A stretch of 64,000 bases of DNA from positions 1 to 64,000 of the forward strand of contig NW_025955070.1 of assembly GCF_022376445.1 (NCBI RefSeq). The letters are read 5' to 3'. The translations under genes were made by a program, and so were the position numbers. The notes below the pieces were generated by a model. The model was not told the DNA's origin, made no database searches, and was given only the letters and a program-made list of their open reading frames with translations. Source of the stretch: Fomitopsis serialis (lineage: Eukaryota; Basidiomycota; Agaricomycetes; Polyporales; Fomitopsidaceae). Every line of letters begins with the position of its first letter. The first letter of the stretch is position 1. Positions 22,505 through 33,218 of this stretch are shown here, one piece after another.

Positions 22505-22790
22505 TACACGTTCCACATGCCAGTGGTATATGACTCCGATGTCGCTGCCGAGAAGGTCTGCGACCTGGCAGTCAAAATGACGAGGTATGCATGACTAGGA
22601 CAAATCACAGCAAATGAATAGAATAACTGGCATGTGTTATATATTGTCAGCTCGCGCCATATCCACCTTGCTCACGGTGTAGATAGTGCTGCCTGAGCTC
22701 TGTTCTTGGGCGACCTGAGGCTCACGAGAAGGGGATGCCGTTCCTCGCTCGAGAACTGTTTGATGGCTTCACTACAGAGGATAAGGCGAC
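22505..22790 (+). pseudogene. Relic of an HSL-type hydrolase C-terminus
   Basis: Near 22730-22780 the + strand reads Glu-Ala-His-Glu-Lys-Gly-Met-Pro-Phe-Leu-Ala-Arg-Glu-Leu. This is nearly the end of the intact hydrolase at 55143-56226 (Glu-Ala-His-Glu-Lys-Gly-Met-Gln-Phe-Leu-Ala-Arg-Glu-Leu). Upstream, Val-Leu-Pro-Glu-Leu-Cys (about 22690) and Asp-Ser-Asp-Val-Ala (about 22530) fit the preceding family segments in broken frames. It lies tail-to-tail with the intact gene at 22839. Confidence 0.6.
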
Positions 22791-22838
22791 ATGACATGTT
22801 ACATGTCGTACGTGGAACTCTGGTGTAATGGCAACCTA

Positions 22839-23904
22839 TCATGCTCTGAGTTCGTGCTCGGCGAAGTCCATGCCCTTCTCCTGCGCCTCGGCCGCACCAT
22901 CTGCCAGTACCGCTAAGTTTGCCGTACTCAGCAGGATGTGGTCCGCATTCGGGACCATGATCAATTCCACCCTAACGCCAAGCTCGCTCAACCGGTCGTA
23001 GGTCGCCTGCGACTCCGACGGCAACACCACACCGTCGGCCAGGCCATGCACGAGGAACGTCGGCGGGAACGTCGCGTCGAGCTGCGCCTCCAGAAGCGCA
23101 GGACGCAGGTGCTCAGGGACCGCCGCGAGCCTCTCGGACGCAGGCAGGTCGCGCAGCCCCGCAGACATGGGTTCGCCGAGGAGGTTGTCCAGGAAATCCC
23201 CTGTCCTGAACCAGTACGGGCAGAAGTACCATCGCCCGTCGGGATCAAGTAGAGACCCGTTTCCCCGCAGCTGGAACGGCGCGTCAGCGATGGGAGGCAG
23301 CCCACCTGCGAGCTGGGCGCGCATCTCTGGGTCGGGAGGGACTGCGGCACCGTAGACGGGCATGGGGTGGTCCTTGACTGCGACCCACTGGTCGCTGAGC
23401 ATGTCGCCTCCTTGTGCGAAGTACAAGAGGGCGGCTTTTGGTTTGGGGCTCGCGTAGATGCCCGTAGCGCGAGCGGGGTAGCCTCCGCCTGAGAATCCCG
23501 CGACCGCGATGCGGGCCGTGTCGAGCGACATACCGTCGGGGAGATGCCTCGTCGAGAAAGACTCGTCCCCGAGGAATCTGAAGAGCATCTTCACATCCTC
23601 GACGATGTCGAAGCCGGTGCACGGATGAACGAGTCGATAATCAGCCGCCACGAAGATGAAGCCGCGCTTTAGCACCGACTCTGCATAGGCAGAGCAAGGT
23701 TGAGAACGTCCGGCTTACTGCACAGTGCCTGCACGTACCTCTGAACCACTCCGGGAACAGAGCGTCTCTGCGAGAGCCTGCGACCATCCCACCGCCATGG
23801 AAATATATGACTGCTGGTAGGGCACCAGAGTTCGGATGCGCTGGTACTTCGATGTCGAGCTTTATGTCAAGTGAACCGACACGAGAGTAAGTGACAGTCA
23901 GCAT
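22839..23904 (-). CDS. Alpha/beta hydrolase, HSL-like, intact
   Basis: Two exons, 23904-23739 and 23680-22839, joined in phase. The start is chosen at 23904 because its paralogues begin with the same Met-x-x-x-Thr-Tyr-Ser-Arg-Val. The oxyanion motif His-Gly-Gly-Gly lies in exon 1. The nucleophile Ser is in Gly-Phe-Ser-Gly-Gly, the acid is probably Asp in Leu-Ala-Asp-Gly-Val-Val-Leu-Pro, and the base is His in Asn-Ala-Asp-His-Ile-Leu-Leu. About 335 residues, no signal peptide, so probably cytosolic and acting on small esters or amides; the substrate is unknown. Paralogues are at 53836 (pseudogene) and 55143 (intact), with a relic at 22505. Confidence 0.85.
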
Positions 23905-24530
23905 TGCGTGCGGTACTGAGAGGAGAGGCAAATCATATTGATCTCAGTGAATTCGCTGTCATGTATGAACAGTCACTCACCTGTGGATGGTAAGACCTGG
24001 ACGACCTGTTGGGGAATGATGTGTTAGCTGTCGAGGATGTAGTACATGCAATTCTTATATGCGGCATCCTGAGATACTATTGACGCGGACGCTTGAGCCC
24101 GTATGAGTGAGCATAATGAGATCAGACCGATGGCGCGATGCGACCCCTTGTCAGCAGCGACGCAGTCGCTTATCGGCAGGAGCACTATCAGAGTCATGGT
24201 GACTCGGACGAGGGTTGGGTGAAGGATTCTTGCCACTCGGGCATTGATGGACCGACAGCCGCGCGGCACTGGCGTCGGTCATGACCACTCAAAACTAGTC
24301 TTCTACTACAGCACTCACCTTGCATAAGTAACTCAACCAACAACTTCATATGCTAGTCACGGCAAGTGATATCTACATAGTTTGAGCGCATTGTGGGTCC
24401 ATGCGTAACGGGTGTTGCCGAGGCGCGGACCTATAGATTCGACGACAACCCTCTCCGGAGCCAAAGATCAGGTCCGCGTTGCATCGGGTGAGGCGTACCG
24501 TCGTTGATTATGCCTGCGCATGAGTCGACA
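23905..24530. other. Intergenic
   Basis: No gene recognised between the hydrolase start and the kinase-like relic. Presumably contains the hydrolase promoter. Confidence 0.35.
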
Positions 24531-24602
24531 GACAGTCAGTATACGTCTGCGTTCGAGTGCCAACTGGGAACGTCTCACATTGACGATGGCTATCCATTTC
24601 CA
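24531..24602 (+). pseudogene. Relic of the kinase-like gene's second intron
   Basis: acagtcagtatacgtctgc ... gacgatggctatccatttccag closely matches 27770-27838, the intron of the kinase-like gene at 26993-28038 (acagtcagtctacatctgc ... gacgatgtctatccgttttcag), including the donor and acceptor ends. The flanking exon sequence is only weakly similar. It lies on the other side of the deaminase-like gene, so an ancient duplicate probably stood here. Confidence 0.55.
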
Positions 24603-24863
24603 GCGCACTGGAGCGGGACGCTGAGACGGCACGCGTGGCACAGATCTCTCGGAGGCTCGGGCGAGACGCGTAAAGACCATAGAGGTTCCACGAAATGTGG
24701 TCGTCGGAGCGACAGCGCTCCAGGTATTCGTACCTCAGCGGCCACGGGCTGGAGAAGAGCGCGGTGGCTCAACGGGCTGTCGGCTATGTCAGTGAGACGT
24801 CTTGCAGCGTGAATCCGTGATCCCGCCCTCCTCGTCTGTCTCGGGCAAGTTGTGCAAACTAGT

Positions 24864-26857
24864 TCATTCGTCATGGGCAGGGTTCGAAGCATACGACATG
24901 AAAATCTCTTCGTCCGTAGTTGTGGACGCCGGTCCGCCGTGTCGCCTATCAGACGCTACCCCCTCGGCCTTCGGATCATAGGTCTTGAGCTTGAGTGCGG
25001 AACTCAACTTCTCCTGGAGTACCGTCCTCAGCTCCTCCAAGACCGCAGACGGCACGCCGGTTGGCGGCGCCCAAGGGCCGATCCTGCCATGAGATCCCGC
25101 GACGTGGAACTTGAACGTGAACGTCTGGTGCGGATCCGTGTGGCGAGCGAGATGCTCTGCGAGCCAGGCGCAGCACCAGCAACACTTCACCGCGGAGCCG
25201 ATGACGCCCGTAGTTCCCTCGTGGCAGAGAGCTCGCTCAGTCGCGCAAATAGAAAGATACACGAGAACCTACCTGGAGAGCGTCGTCGAGGTCGTGAGCG
25301 GCGGGGCTGGAGACGAGCGATCCTTCGCCCCGGTCCCGGGCGCGATGGATGAACGCCATCAACGCGGCCTCCGAGTGCACCGCACCCCTGACCTGCTCCG
25401 GAATCCCCAGCTCCTCCATAATGACACGCGCCTTTGCTCGGGTGTGTCCTTCCGGTGCGGCGGGCAGATTCCTCGCGATTACGTCGAGTGGCGACACCGA
25501 CGAAGGCACGGGAGGCGGGCTGTTCACCACGTGGATCGTCGCGGGTATGCTGCTCCGCACCAACTTGGACAGATTGCTGTGGACGGACCTCGAGGCGGGA
25601 ACCCACGCCACGATGGAGCGCATATAGCGAAGGGCGAAACTTGCTGTGGTGTCTTCACTCTCCTCACCGCTGTCGGTGCTGACTTCATCCATAGCTTCCA
25701 AGACTTGTACAGAAGAGGCGCGATCGTCGTTCAGCAGATTGACGCGGGGGTGCGATTGTGCTGCATCAGGCCGGGTTAAGGAGCGACGGAAAGACGACAG
25801 ACCGACGGGCGACATACCAAAGTAGGATGGTAACCGTACATCAGGTACGGTCGCCGATGCAATCCTCTCTTTGAGAGAAGGTAAGGTGAACAGGTACTGC
25901 GTACCTTCGTTGCAGAGCATGGCATTGAGCCTCGACATGTTGACCGCCGCGGCCATGGTGGCGGTATCCTCCAGCTTCGCTCCAACCGCGTCCTCAACGT
26001 CACGGACGGTCTTTACAAAGGCGTTTCGTATCATCCTGAGCCAGTTTGCGGCACCTGCGGCATCACAGAGCCATTCCTTGCGGTGACAACCTTCATCGGA
26101 TGTTCGGATCTGCAACGGACACGGGACTGTTTGTTCGAACACTTCTGCTAAGGTGAGGACAAGGGGAAACCAGAGGCCGTCGATTAAAGAGTCGCCTGGC
26201 TGGGGTCCCCAACCATGGAGGATCGCTCCAAGTGAATCCTTCTTCCAGAAAGTGCGCTCGAGCTTGACACGATGGCGAATTTTGGGAAGAGAACGATGTA
26301 TGACAAAGAGCTGGAATTCCTGCCCGGATAATGGCAACGCCTCCAACAACTCTGTAACGTTGTCACAGAGGTCTCTCGCAGCGCCCCTTGAATTGCAGCA
26401 ACTCTCTATCACACAACGGCGTGACAAAGTGTCAATTTGAACGCACTCACTCAGCTGGGCCGTGTCCCCTCGGATTCGAGAGGCTTATAGCGATTGCCCC
26501 CTGCGGGTTATTAGAGCGATGTGCACCCTTGGCTGCGGGCCGAGGATTCTGAGACGTCTCTGTCTCATCCTCGTCGGAGGACACTACGATTGAGGCTCCA
26601 TGGCTTTTCGAGACAGCCCCAGTCAGAGAGATGGCTCGCACTGCAGCACCCCCACAATCCCTTTTCTCTCGTCCAGTGGTAAGGACGGTGGCGATGTGGT
26701 TGTACAGCCGGGCGGTGCTCTGCAGCGACTTGGGCAGAACAAGGGTCTGTGCGGTGGCGGGACTGGCTAGATGAGGGCGAATGCGATGCAAGATGGTGGT
26801 AAGGGTGCGAATGTCGTCGGCGACGCTGTCTTGCCTGGGATCCGGAGGAGTGGCCAT
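24864..26857 (-). CDS. OTT_1508-like deaminase-fold protein
   Basis: Start at 26857 (Met-Ala-Thr-Pro-Pro-Asp-Pro). Exon 1 runs to a GTGAGT donor near 26450, exon 2 to a donor beside 25273 (Asp-Asp-Ala-Leu-Gln), and exon 3 covers 25235-24864. The N-terminal 500 residues are helical, with a Ser/Glu-rich linker. The C-terminal part has His-Ser-Glu-Ala-Ala-Leu-Met-Ala near 25365 and a cysteine cluster Cys-Cys-Trp-Cys-Cys near 25175. That His-x-Glu plus Cys-x-x-Cys spacing, split by an intron, fits the zinc site of the OTT_1508-like deaminase superfamily, which is expanded in basidiomycetes. Substrate unknown; roles in nucleic-acid editing or conflict are only suggested for the family. The start is 136 bp from a divergent kinase-like gene. 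Confidence 0.65.
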
Positions 26858-26992
26858 GATGTCCGAGCTTGAACGCAACACGAACATGCGGTAGTCTCGA
26901 TCAACGTTCCACGTGCCACTGTGCAGCACTCGCTGAGCGTGCACCGTCTTGTTTCCCATTTCCTGACAAGTACTCTCCGCGGTCTCATACGT
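26858..26992. promoter_or_regulatory. Short shared promoter interval between divergent genes
   Basis: Only 135 bp separate the start codons of the deaminase-like gene (minus) and the kinase-like gene (plus). Any promoter must be bidirectional or overlap coding sequence. No TATA box was seen. Confidence 0.45.
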
Positions 26993-28038
26993 ATGGATAA
27001 GACCCAGCGCCAGCTCCAAGATGAATATCTGAGGAAGGTATTTCAGTACATGCGTCTCGTCCCACCTCAGGGCGCAGACTCTGACGGCCGCGGTGGTCAA
27101 ATGCTGCACGATTTGCTTCACATCTCCGACTCCTCGCTTCCACACCACTTTCACTACTCACACGAAACGAAGAACACCCTCTACTTGCACAAGCTGAGGT
27201 CTGATGCAAGCAAGGTCGTCTGTAAGATGGCCGTGGGGAGCAGCGGAGGGGAGAGACTGCGCCATGAGGCTAAGTTCTACGAAGCCCAAGCGACCGCCGT
27301 GCTTCGAGGCAGCGAGATGCCGAACTACTATGGACTCTTTCAAAGAGGTTCGGAAGACGATGCAGCGACGTGCCTGGTGCTGGAGTACTGTGGGGATGCG
27401 TTGCCGAGTGCGCTGCGGAACCAGAAGAGATCGTTCAGGTACGAGACCGTCCTCTCCCAGTCCAACGCCCGAGCCTCATCATCTCTTCGTCGCTGTGGCG
27501 ATGACTCGACAGAGAGGCAGCCGTGAGGGCCTTCGAGAAGCTGCACTCGCGGCCGGTCAATATCATAAAGGGCGGATTCTACGAGTCCAAGGATATAATA
27601 CGTCGGCCGACTGGCCAGCCTTGCATAGTCGACTTCTCCAGCGCACGCTACCACTTCGAGTCATGCAGGAGCCCGAAAATCGAGTTTGACATCCCGTCTC
27701 CTCCTCGAGGCCTTTATCCATTATGTGGAGAGCTGCGGGCCGTCGCTGAAGATGCATGGGCGTGGTACAACAGTCAGTCTACATCTGCACTCGAGCGCCT
27801 GGGACCATCTCATATTGACGATGTCTATCCGTTTTCAGCGATGCTCCAGGTCCCGAAGCTGGGGACGCCGTTGTACTACACTGGAGAGCCGTTGGAGAGT
27901 TACTGGGAGAGTGTCGACGACATCATGAAGACCACTAGGGAAGAAGGTCTCGCGCTGATAGCAAAAGCTATCGAGGAGTACGAGACGATGATGAACGACA
28001 GAAAAGAGTTATTCGATGCAGTGGAGCGCGATGAATAA
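26993..28038 (+). CDS. Protein-kinase-like fungal protein, copy 1
   Basis: Exons 26993-27438, 27523-27772 and 27839-28038, with junctions in phase. The protein (~297 residues) has a kinase-like plan. Tyr-Leu-His-Lys-Leu-Arg-Ser-Asp ... Val-Val-Cys-Lys-Met is a beta3-type Lys. Glu in His-Glu-Ala-Lys-Phe-Tyr may be the helix-C Glu. Cys-Leu-Val-Leu-Glu-Tyr-Cys-Gly is the hinge, and Lys-Leu-His-Ser begins a catalytic-loop-like segment. Cys-Ile-Val-Asp-Phe-Ser-Ser-Ala corresponds to Asp-Phe-Gly, with Gly changed to Ser. The usual His-Arg-Asp and Asn are not evident, so it may be an atypical or inactive kinase. The family is common in basidiomycetes and lacks a known substrate. The paralogue is at 31799-32846. 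Confidence 0.65.
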
Positions 28039-28410
28039 GGCAACCTTCCAGCTGCCCAGGAGTCCTGTTTTGAGGCGCATATAGCTCACTTCCCTGAACA
28101 GCCACACACGCCGGCGCTGGAAGCGTTCGTAATGAGTACACGGAGGCTCTTATGATCAGATCAGGTGATATACGATAGGTTCGACGCGTCTCGAGATGCG
28201 GGAAACAACCTTGGCTGAGCCCGCGGCACATATCTCGTCACATCTATTCGCATCTATACGTGCACTCAAAGCAACGTGAAGCAATCGATACAGGGTATAG
28301 CAAACATACATGTGGGCGAACGTTACACTGCGACGGGTATGAGTACAACACTGACTTACATTCCGACCAGCCTTCTTCGCATTCCGTCGTTATCATTGAC
28401 ATGAGATCCA
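28039..28410. other. Intergenic between convergent genes
   Basis: No gene recognised. It holds the 3' ends of the kinase-like gene and ATG7. Confidence 0.5.
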
Positions 28411-31400
28411 TCAAAAGTCGTCCTCGCCCTCATCCTCGTCCCACCCGACAGCCTCGAGCGCCGCCTCGCCCTCATCATACAGCTTGTCGAGCCCCGTCAA
28501 GGTCTCGAGGAAGCCCTGTTCGTTGAACGCCTTCAGGAGCATCCCGAAGCCCTCCGTCTCGTACGCCTTGATGACCTACACGCCCATGTCAGCTCGAATC
28601 TAGCCGCACGCTGTGCCGCACGGGCTCACCGTCTCGCTGCACCCCGTGCACCTGTCGTACGCGGCGCCTGTGATGGGCATGTTCCGGAACTGCGCGAGGA
28701 AGCCGCGGAGCTGGTGCGGGACGATGCCCAACACGCCTTCCGTCCCCGGCGCGGGTTCGCCGCCTTGGTTCTGCGGCGGCGGGGCGGGCGCGTTGATGCT
28801 GTAAGCCCGAGCAGTGAGATGAGATCACGACTGCAGTGCGCGAACGTACCCGTCAGGGTGCTGCAGGAGCGAGACGAGCACCTCCACCGCGGTCGACGCG
28901 GCGATCGACGCTAGGCCAGGCCTAGTGACGGTACACATCTGGTCGAGCGTCCTGTCAGTCAACGACTGCACACAATCAGGTCAGCAGGTTTCCTCGACGC
29001 ATGCAGCCACCCGACACGCACATCCGCAGGCGCGACGATGTCGTTGCAGTAGTAGCACCCGAGGCGGTCCCCCTTCGCGAGCGTCGCGCGGACGCCGTGG
29101 CGCATGACGAGGAAGGTGTCGAACCCGAGCGCGGCGTTCATGACGACCTTACCCTTGGCCGCGCCCATCACGGTCGGGAGCCACCGGCTCTCGCGCGAGT
29201 CCATGAGCAGGAAGACGACGTCGTGCTCGTCCACGAGCTTCTCGAGCGTCGCCACGTCCTTCTTCGCCTGCTCGACGGACGCGGGCGGGATCGGGTGGCC
29301 CGGCATCGGGATGCTTAGGTTGTGGCCGGAGGAGTTCTGTCGCGGGGGTAGTGTGAGACTCGACAAGGCAGGCAGATGGACAGGGTTGTACGTACGACGC
29401 CGGGGAAGATCTTCTTGAGCCGCTCGGCCGCGCACGCCGCCTTGGGCTTCCCGCCGTTCAGGCAGTCCTCGAACTCGAACAGCGGCTGGCGGACGGGGTT
29501 CGAGAACGAGACGCGGGCGGAGTCGACGAAGGTGATGGTGCGAACGCCCCAGCCCTGTCGCAGATGAACGATGTCAGAAGGATACCAGATGCCCGATGGT
29601 GGGCGACGAACCATGAGCGTGCGCGCCACATAGCACCCGAGCGTGCCGGCACCCAAGAGGAGACACCGCGTGTTCGCGACCTTCTCAAGGTCGAGCGCGG
29701 GCAGGATGCGCCACCGCATGAGCTTCAGGTTCAGGTCTACGGCCTGGTCCGCAAGCCTTGCGCATACACGCATGAGCATATAACTCACCCCACATCTGAG
29801 TGGATAGCTCACCTCGTTGGGTCCATCATCGGCGCCAAGTCGGCCACGCGCGGGCCCAGCTTGCCCTGGACGTTCTTCTCCCAGCCCACCGCTGCGGGCT
29901 TCTCCGTCTTCACCGCAACGTCGCCGGTACCCTGGGAGACGACGCCGAAGCGGCTCTTGAACGGTGCGCTAGAGGGGCGCTCGGAGTCGCGCCAGCATAG
30001 GATGCGGTACGACGGTGCTGGGTGGAGGGTATGGAGGTAGGTCAGGAGGTTGCGCAGTGGCCAGCCAGGGTTGGAGGGCGTCGCGGAGGGGTCGAGGAAG
30101 GCGATGGTGCGTTGCTCGGGGGCGACGTTGGCGAAGAATTGGTCGTACTCTTCCACGGGGGCGATCTCGGGCGCGTCGCTGCCTGCCTTCGGCCGGACGA
30201 GGAAGAAAGCTCGTGGAGCAGCCAGTTGTGTCGCTTCAATCGCAGATAGCTGAATGCGTGGTTCGTCAATGCGCACATGAGAAATGACATGAGCCAACAG
30301 TCGACGTACGAAGGAGTCGCTGAACTCTTCTGACGCGGCCTTCCAGTCTTCCTGGATCTCCCACGCAGGCTTGACTACGAAGGCGGGGAAGGCAAACCAG
30401 TAGTAGTACTTGTACTTCTTGAGATCCGCGAAGGTGATGAGCAGAAAGTGGTTGAGCCGCGCCGTCGTCCGGTCTGCCGTTATGGTCTTCCAGATCTATG
30501 AAGAGCAGTTGTCAGGCAGAGATCGTCGGTTGGGCGTGCACATGTGAGGTTACTGAATCATTCACATGCAGGGACTAGCCTGCAGCTGCTCACTCGCCTT
30601 CCTCGCCAACATGTCAACAACGGAAACAAGGAAGCATTACTGACACTGCCGCTGTCTCACCCGGGCTGGCGAACAGTACGAACCAGTGCTCAGGTTGTTA
30701 TCAAGGTAGCGGACACTAACGCTGCAGAAGACACAAGGAGTACGACGTCCGTAGTCTCCTTGGTAGTGCTCGCGCTCCAAGTCTTGCTGGCCCGGCGACG
30801 CCACGAGAACTGCGAATTTGTGACTGGTACAAACTCATTGCGGTGGTTCCGTGCGTCCAGACATGAGAGCGAGGATCCATGCGCTCATCGCCGTGATGCT
30901 ACCCGAAAACCCAGGGGATCTAGCTCATCGCGATCCTCAACTCATTGGATGACGCAGCGATTGACGACGCAGTACAATCCCACATACATCATATATGCGC
31001 GTAGGTCCATTGGCAGTGGGAGAGACTCAGAGTGGAACGAACACGTACCTCGTCCGACACTTGTGCAAACAGCGCGGTCTTGTCTGCTGCTTTGAACTCT
31101 TCGACGGTATTGTAGTTCTTGAACACGCCAGTCACCAACGCTGAATGAGCTGGTGGTCTGCAAAACACAGGTCATGCGTCCACTCGAGGGATACAGTTCC
31201 GCCACTCACTTATCCGCCTTCGAGAACGACTCGCCCCCGACTGTGAGATTACATCCGAGCGCTATTTCGGCGCCAGACTCGCGATCCTTGACGGATCGAC
31301 CGGCGGCATACGAGCCATGGATCGTTATGGCATCGTCAGAGAGCCGGAGCACATCGATCTTGAAGTCCGTGAGCGCGTGCCAGAATGCCGGTTGGACGAG

Positions 31401-31433
31401 AGACGAGAACGGCGCAAATTGTACTATGGGCAT
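28411..31433 (-). CDS. ATG7: ATG7, E1-like enzyme of autophagy
   Basis: ATG7 activates ATG8 and ATG12 with ATP and passes them to ATG3 and ATG10. The start at 31433 gives Met-Pro-Ile-Val-Gln-Phe-Ala-Pro-Phe. Exon 1 is 31433-31210, exon 2 is 31157-31049 (Lys-Asn-Tyr-Asn-Thr-Val-Glu-Glu-Phe), and exon 3 is 30495-29813. The nucleotide-binding loop Leu-Gly-Ala-Gly-Thr-Leu-Gly-Cys lies near 29665. The stretch [11 protein letters not shown] lies near 29200. Zinc pairs are Cys-Tyr-Tyr-Cys (about 29060) and Cys-Thr-Gly-Cys (about 28640). The catalytic Cys is in Asp-Gln-Met-Cys-Thr-Val-Thr (28933-28935). The protein ends acidic at TGA 28411. All key residues are present; length is near the family's usual ~650-700. 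Intron 2 is unusually long (553 bp). Confidence 0.95.
30496..31048 (-). other. 553-bp intron of ATG7
   Basis: Donor GTACGT beside 31049 and acceptor ...TTCATAG beside 30495. It is about ten times longer than neighbouring introns. An open frame of 183 codons runs across it on the plus strand, but I see no family resemblance. An old insertion is possible. Confidence 0.65.
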
Positions 31434-31798
31434 GAGCTCTGAGTGGGGATTCCGCCCCGGCAGTCTCGACGGGGAGAGGGTTGGCGTGCAGTCGCGCGAC
31501 GAAGGATGAAAGGTGAGGGTGAGGATGGACTAAGGCTGAATGGAGCAGGCTCAGGCCGCGGAACCCACGCGTCGAGAAACGCTCACGTGATGGCTAACAC
31601 ACCCGCGTCGCGAATGTCGAGCAAGATCAGAGTCGATTACTTGCAGTCTTTACCGTCGATTCTACGCAGCAGTAGGTAAGGAGCCCTACCACGCTGGCAT
31701 CGCTCACGCTTGGAAATGAAGCCCGTATTTGTTTGATTCGCCCTTTACAGCTTTAGTGTCTATACACAGCATGCGACGTGACCTCAGGCTAAACTGCC

Positions 31799-32846
31799 CT
31801 ACTCATCGCGCAGTTCAGCCAGATGATCTAACCTGCATTTGAGATCCTCTTCCCACTCCTTGAGGGCCTTCTCTATCTGTGCCACGCCCTCCTCGTCGGG
31901 TACCTTCCGGTGTAACACAGGTCGTTTATGTTGGGACCAATATTGCTCCGCCGTCCTATCCTTGTCATACTTCATCGAAATCCCAAGAGCTGGTACGGAG
32001 ACCTTATCTGAAAACATAGAAGTCCCGATATGAGGAAGGTTAACAGTCACTGAGAGAACATGCCACACTGACGAAATACCCATGCCCATGCATCCTCGGC
32101 GACCTCTTCCAGCTCTTGACAGCTTTCGTACGGAGCTGCCTGCACGTAGTCACAGTCAATTGGCTCGGTTGAACATTTGTGCCCTCGACGTGCATGTGCG
32201 AAGTCCACAAGGCAAGGCTGTCCATTCGGCCTGCGTATGACATTCTCGTGCTCGTATTCACTTCCTCTCGACACGCCGGCGTTCTTGTGCAACTTCTCAA
32301 CGGCCCTAACGGTTGCCTTCCTGTCGACGCCGTCACAGCAGCCAAATTGTCGTCAGCTCAATTCGTGTACTCGTAGTTGATGCCCTCATACCTGAATGAT
32401 AGTGTCTGCTTATGCAGCTCGCTCGACAACGCAACCCCGCAGTGCTCCAGCACCAGACATGTTATCTTGCCGCCGGCACCCCACTCTCCTTCAAAGAATC
32501 CGAAGTAGTTGGGGATCTCCTTGCCACGAAACGGGGCGAGAACTTTGTCCTCGTAAAATCCAGCCTCATGTCGCAACAACTTCTCTCCGTCACAGTCTGT
32601 CGCGATCTTACACACCACTTTGCTGCCGTCGGACTTCAGCTTGTGCAAGTAGAGGACATTATACGAGTCCCGCGAAGTATGAAATCGTTGCGGCAACGAT
32701 TCATCGGAGAGGTCGAGTAGATCGTGCAGCATTTGAACGCTGTCCGAGTCGACGTGCATGTCGTCAGGACCCGCTCTCGGAGTCTGGACAAGACTCATAC
32801 ACTGGAGAGCCATTCTTACGTCCTCATCTTCCGTGGCTGTATTCAT
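31799..32846 (-). CDS. Protein-kinase-like fungal protein, copy 2
   Basis: Exons approx. 32846-32392, 32320-32073 and 32007-31799, with the same intron positions as copy 1 at 26993. The start at 32846 aligns with copy 1; an upstream in-frame ATG at 32936 is an alternative. Motifs are Val-Val-Cys-Lys-Ile (beta3-like Lys), His-Glu-Ala-Gly-Phe-Tyr, Cys-Leu-Val-Leu-Glu-His-Cys-Gly, Glu-Lys-Leu-His-Lys-Asn-Ala-Gly-Val, and Cys-Leu-Val-Asp-Phe-Ala-His-Ala in place of Asp-Phe-Gly. Intact, ~300 residues, diverged from copy 1 and better conserved in the N-terminal lobe. Function unknown; an atypical kinase fold is inferred. Confidence 0.65.
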
Positions 32847-33218
32847 GATAGCAGACAGAGTGTTCGGGATGAGGGCTTCGTCAGGCGAGTAGTACACCGC
32901 CAAAATTTCGACAGGTGGTGGCCAGGTATTAGTCATGACTCGAGATACCAGGACTTTGGGAAGCCAGTGATAGCAAAGTAAGCACTTAGCGGAGGAGACC
33001 AATATGTATGAGGAGACACTGTTTTGTTTGGTATCGAGGGATGAATCCGCGGATCCGTTCAGATCCGTTCTAGATCTGAATCTACGGTCACTGCCGCGTT
33101 GCAAACGGGCGCTTGCTGCCGCGTCAGTACTTGTCTACGAACACCGCCTACTGTCCAACTTGAGCTGTGTTGTATATGCGACTGTTCTACGGCGGCGCAT
33201 TCCACTGGTCTGCCGTGA

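Noticed and set aside
29001..30287. Plus-strand frames of 75-158 codons opposite ATG7
   Set aside because: They are shadows of the ATG7 coding strand in GC-rich DNA.
30544..31095. 183-codon plus-strand frame inside ATG7 intron 2 as a nested gene
   Set aside because: No recognisable family, and amino-acid use is Ser/Arg/Thr-rich like random sequence. Kept only as an open question.
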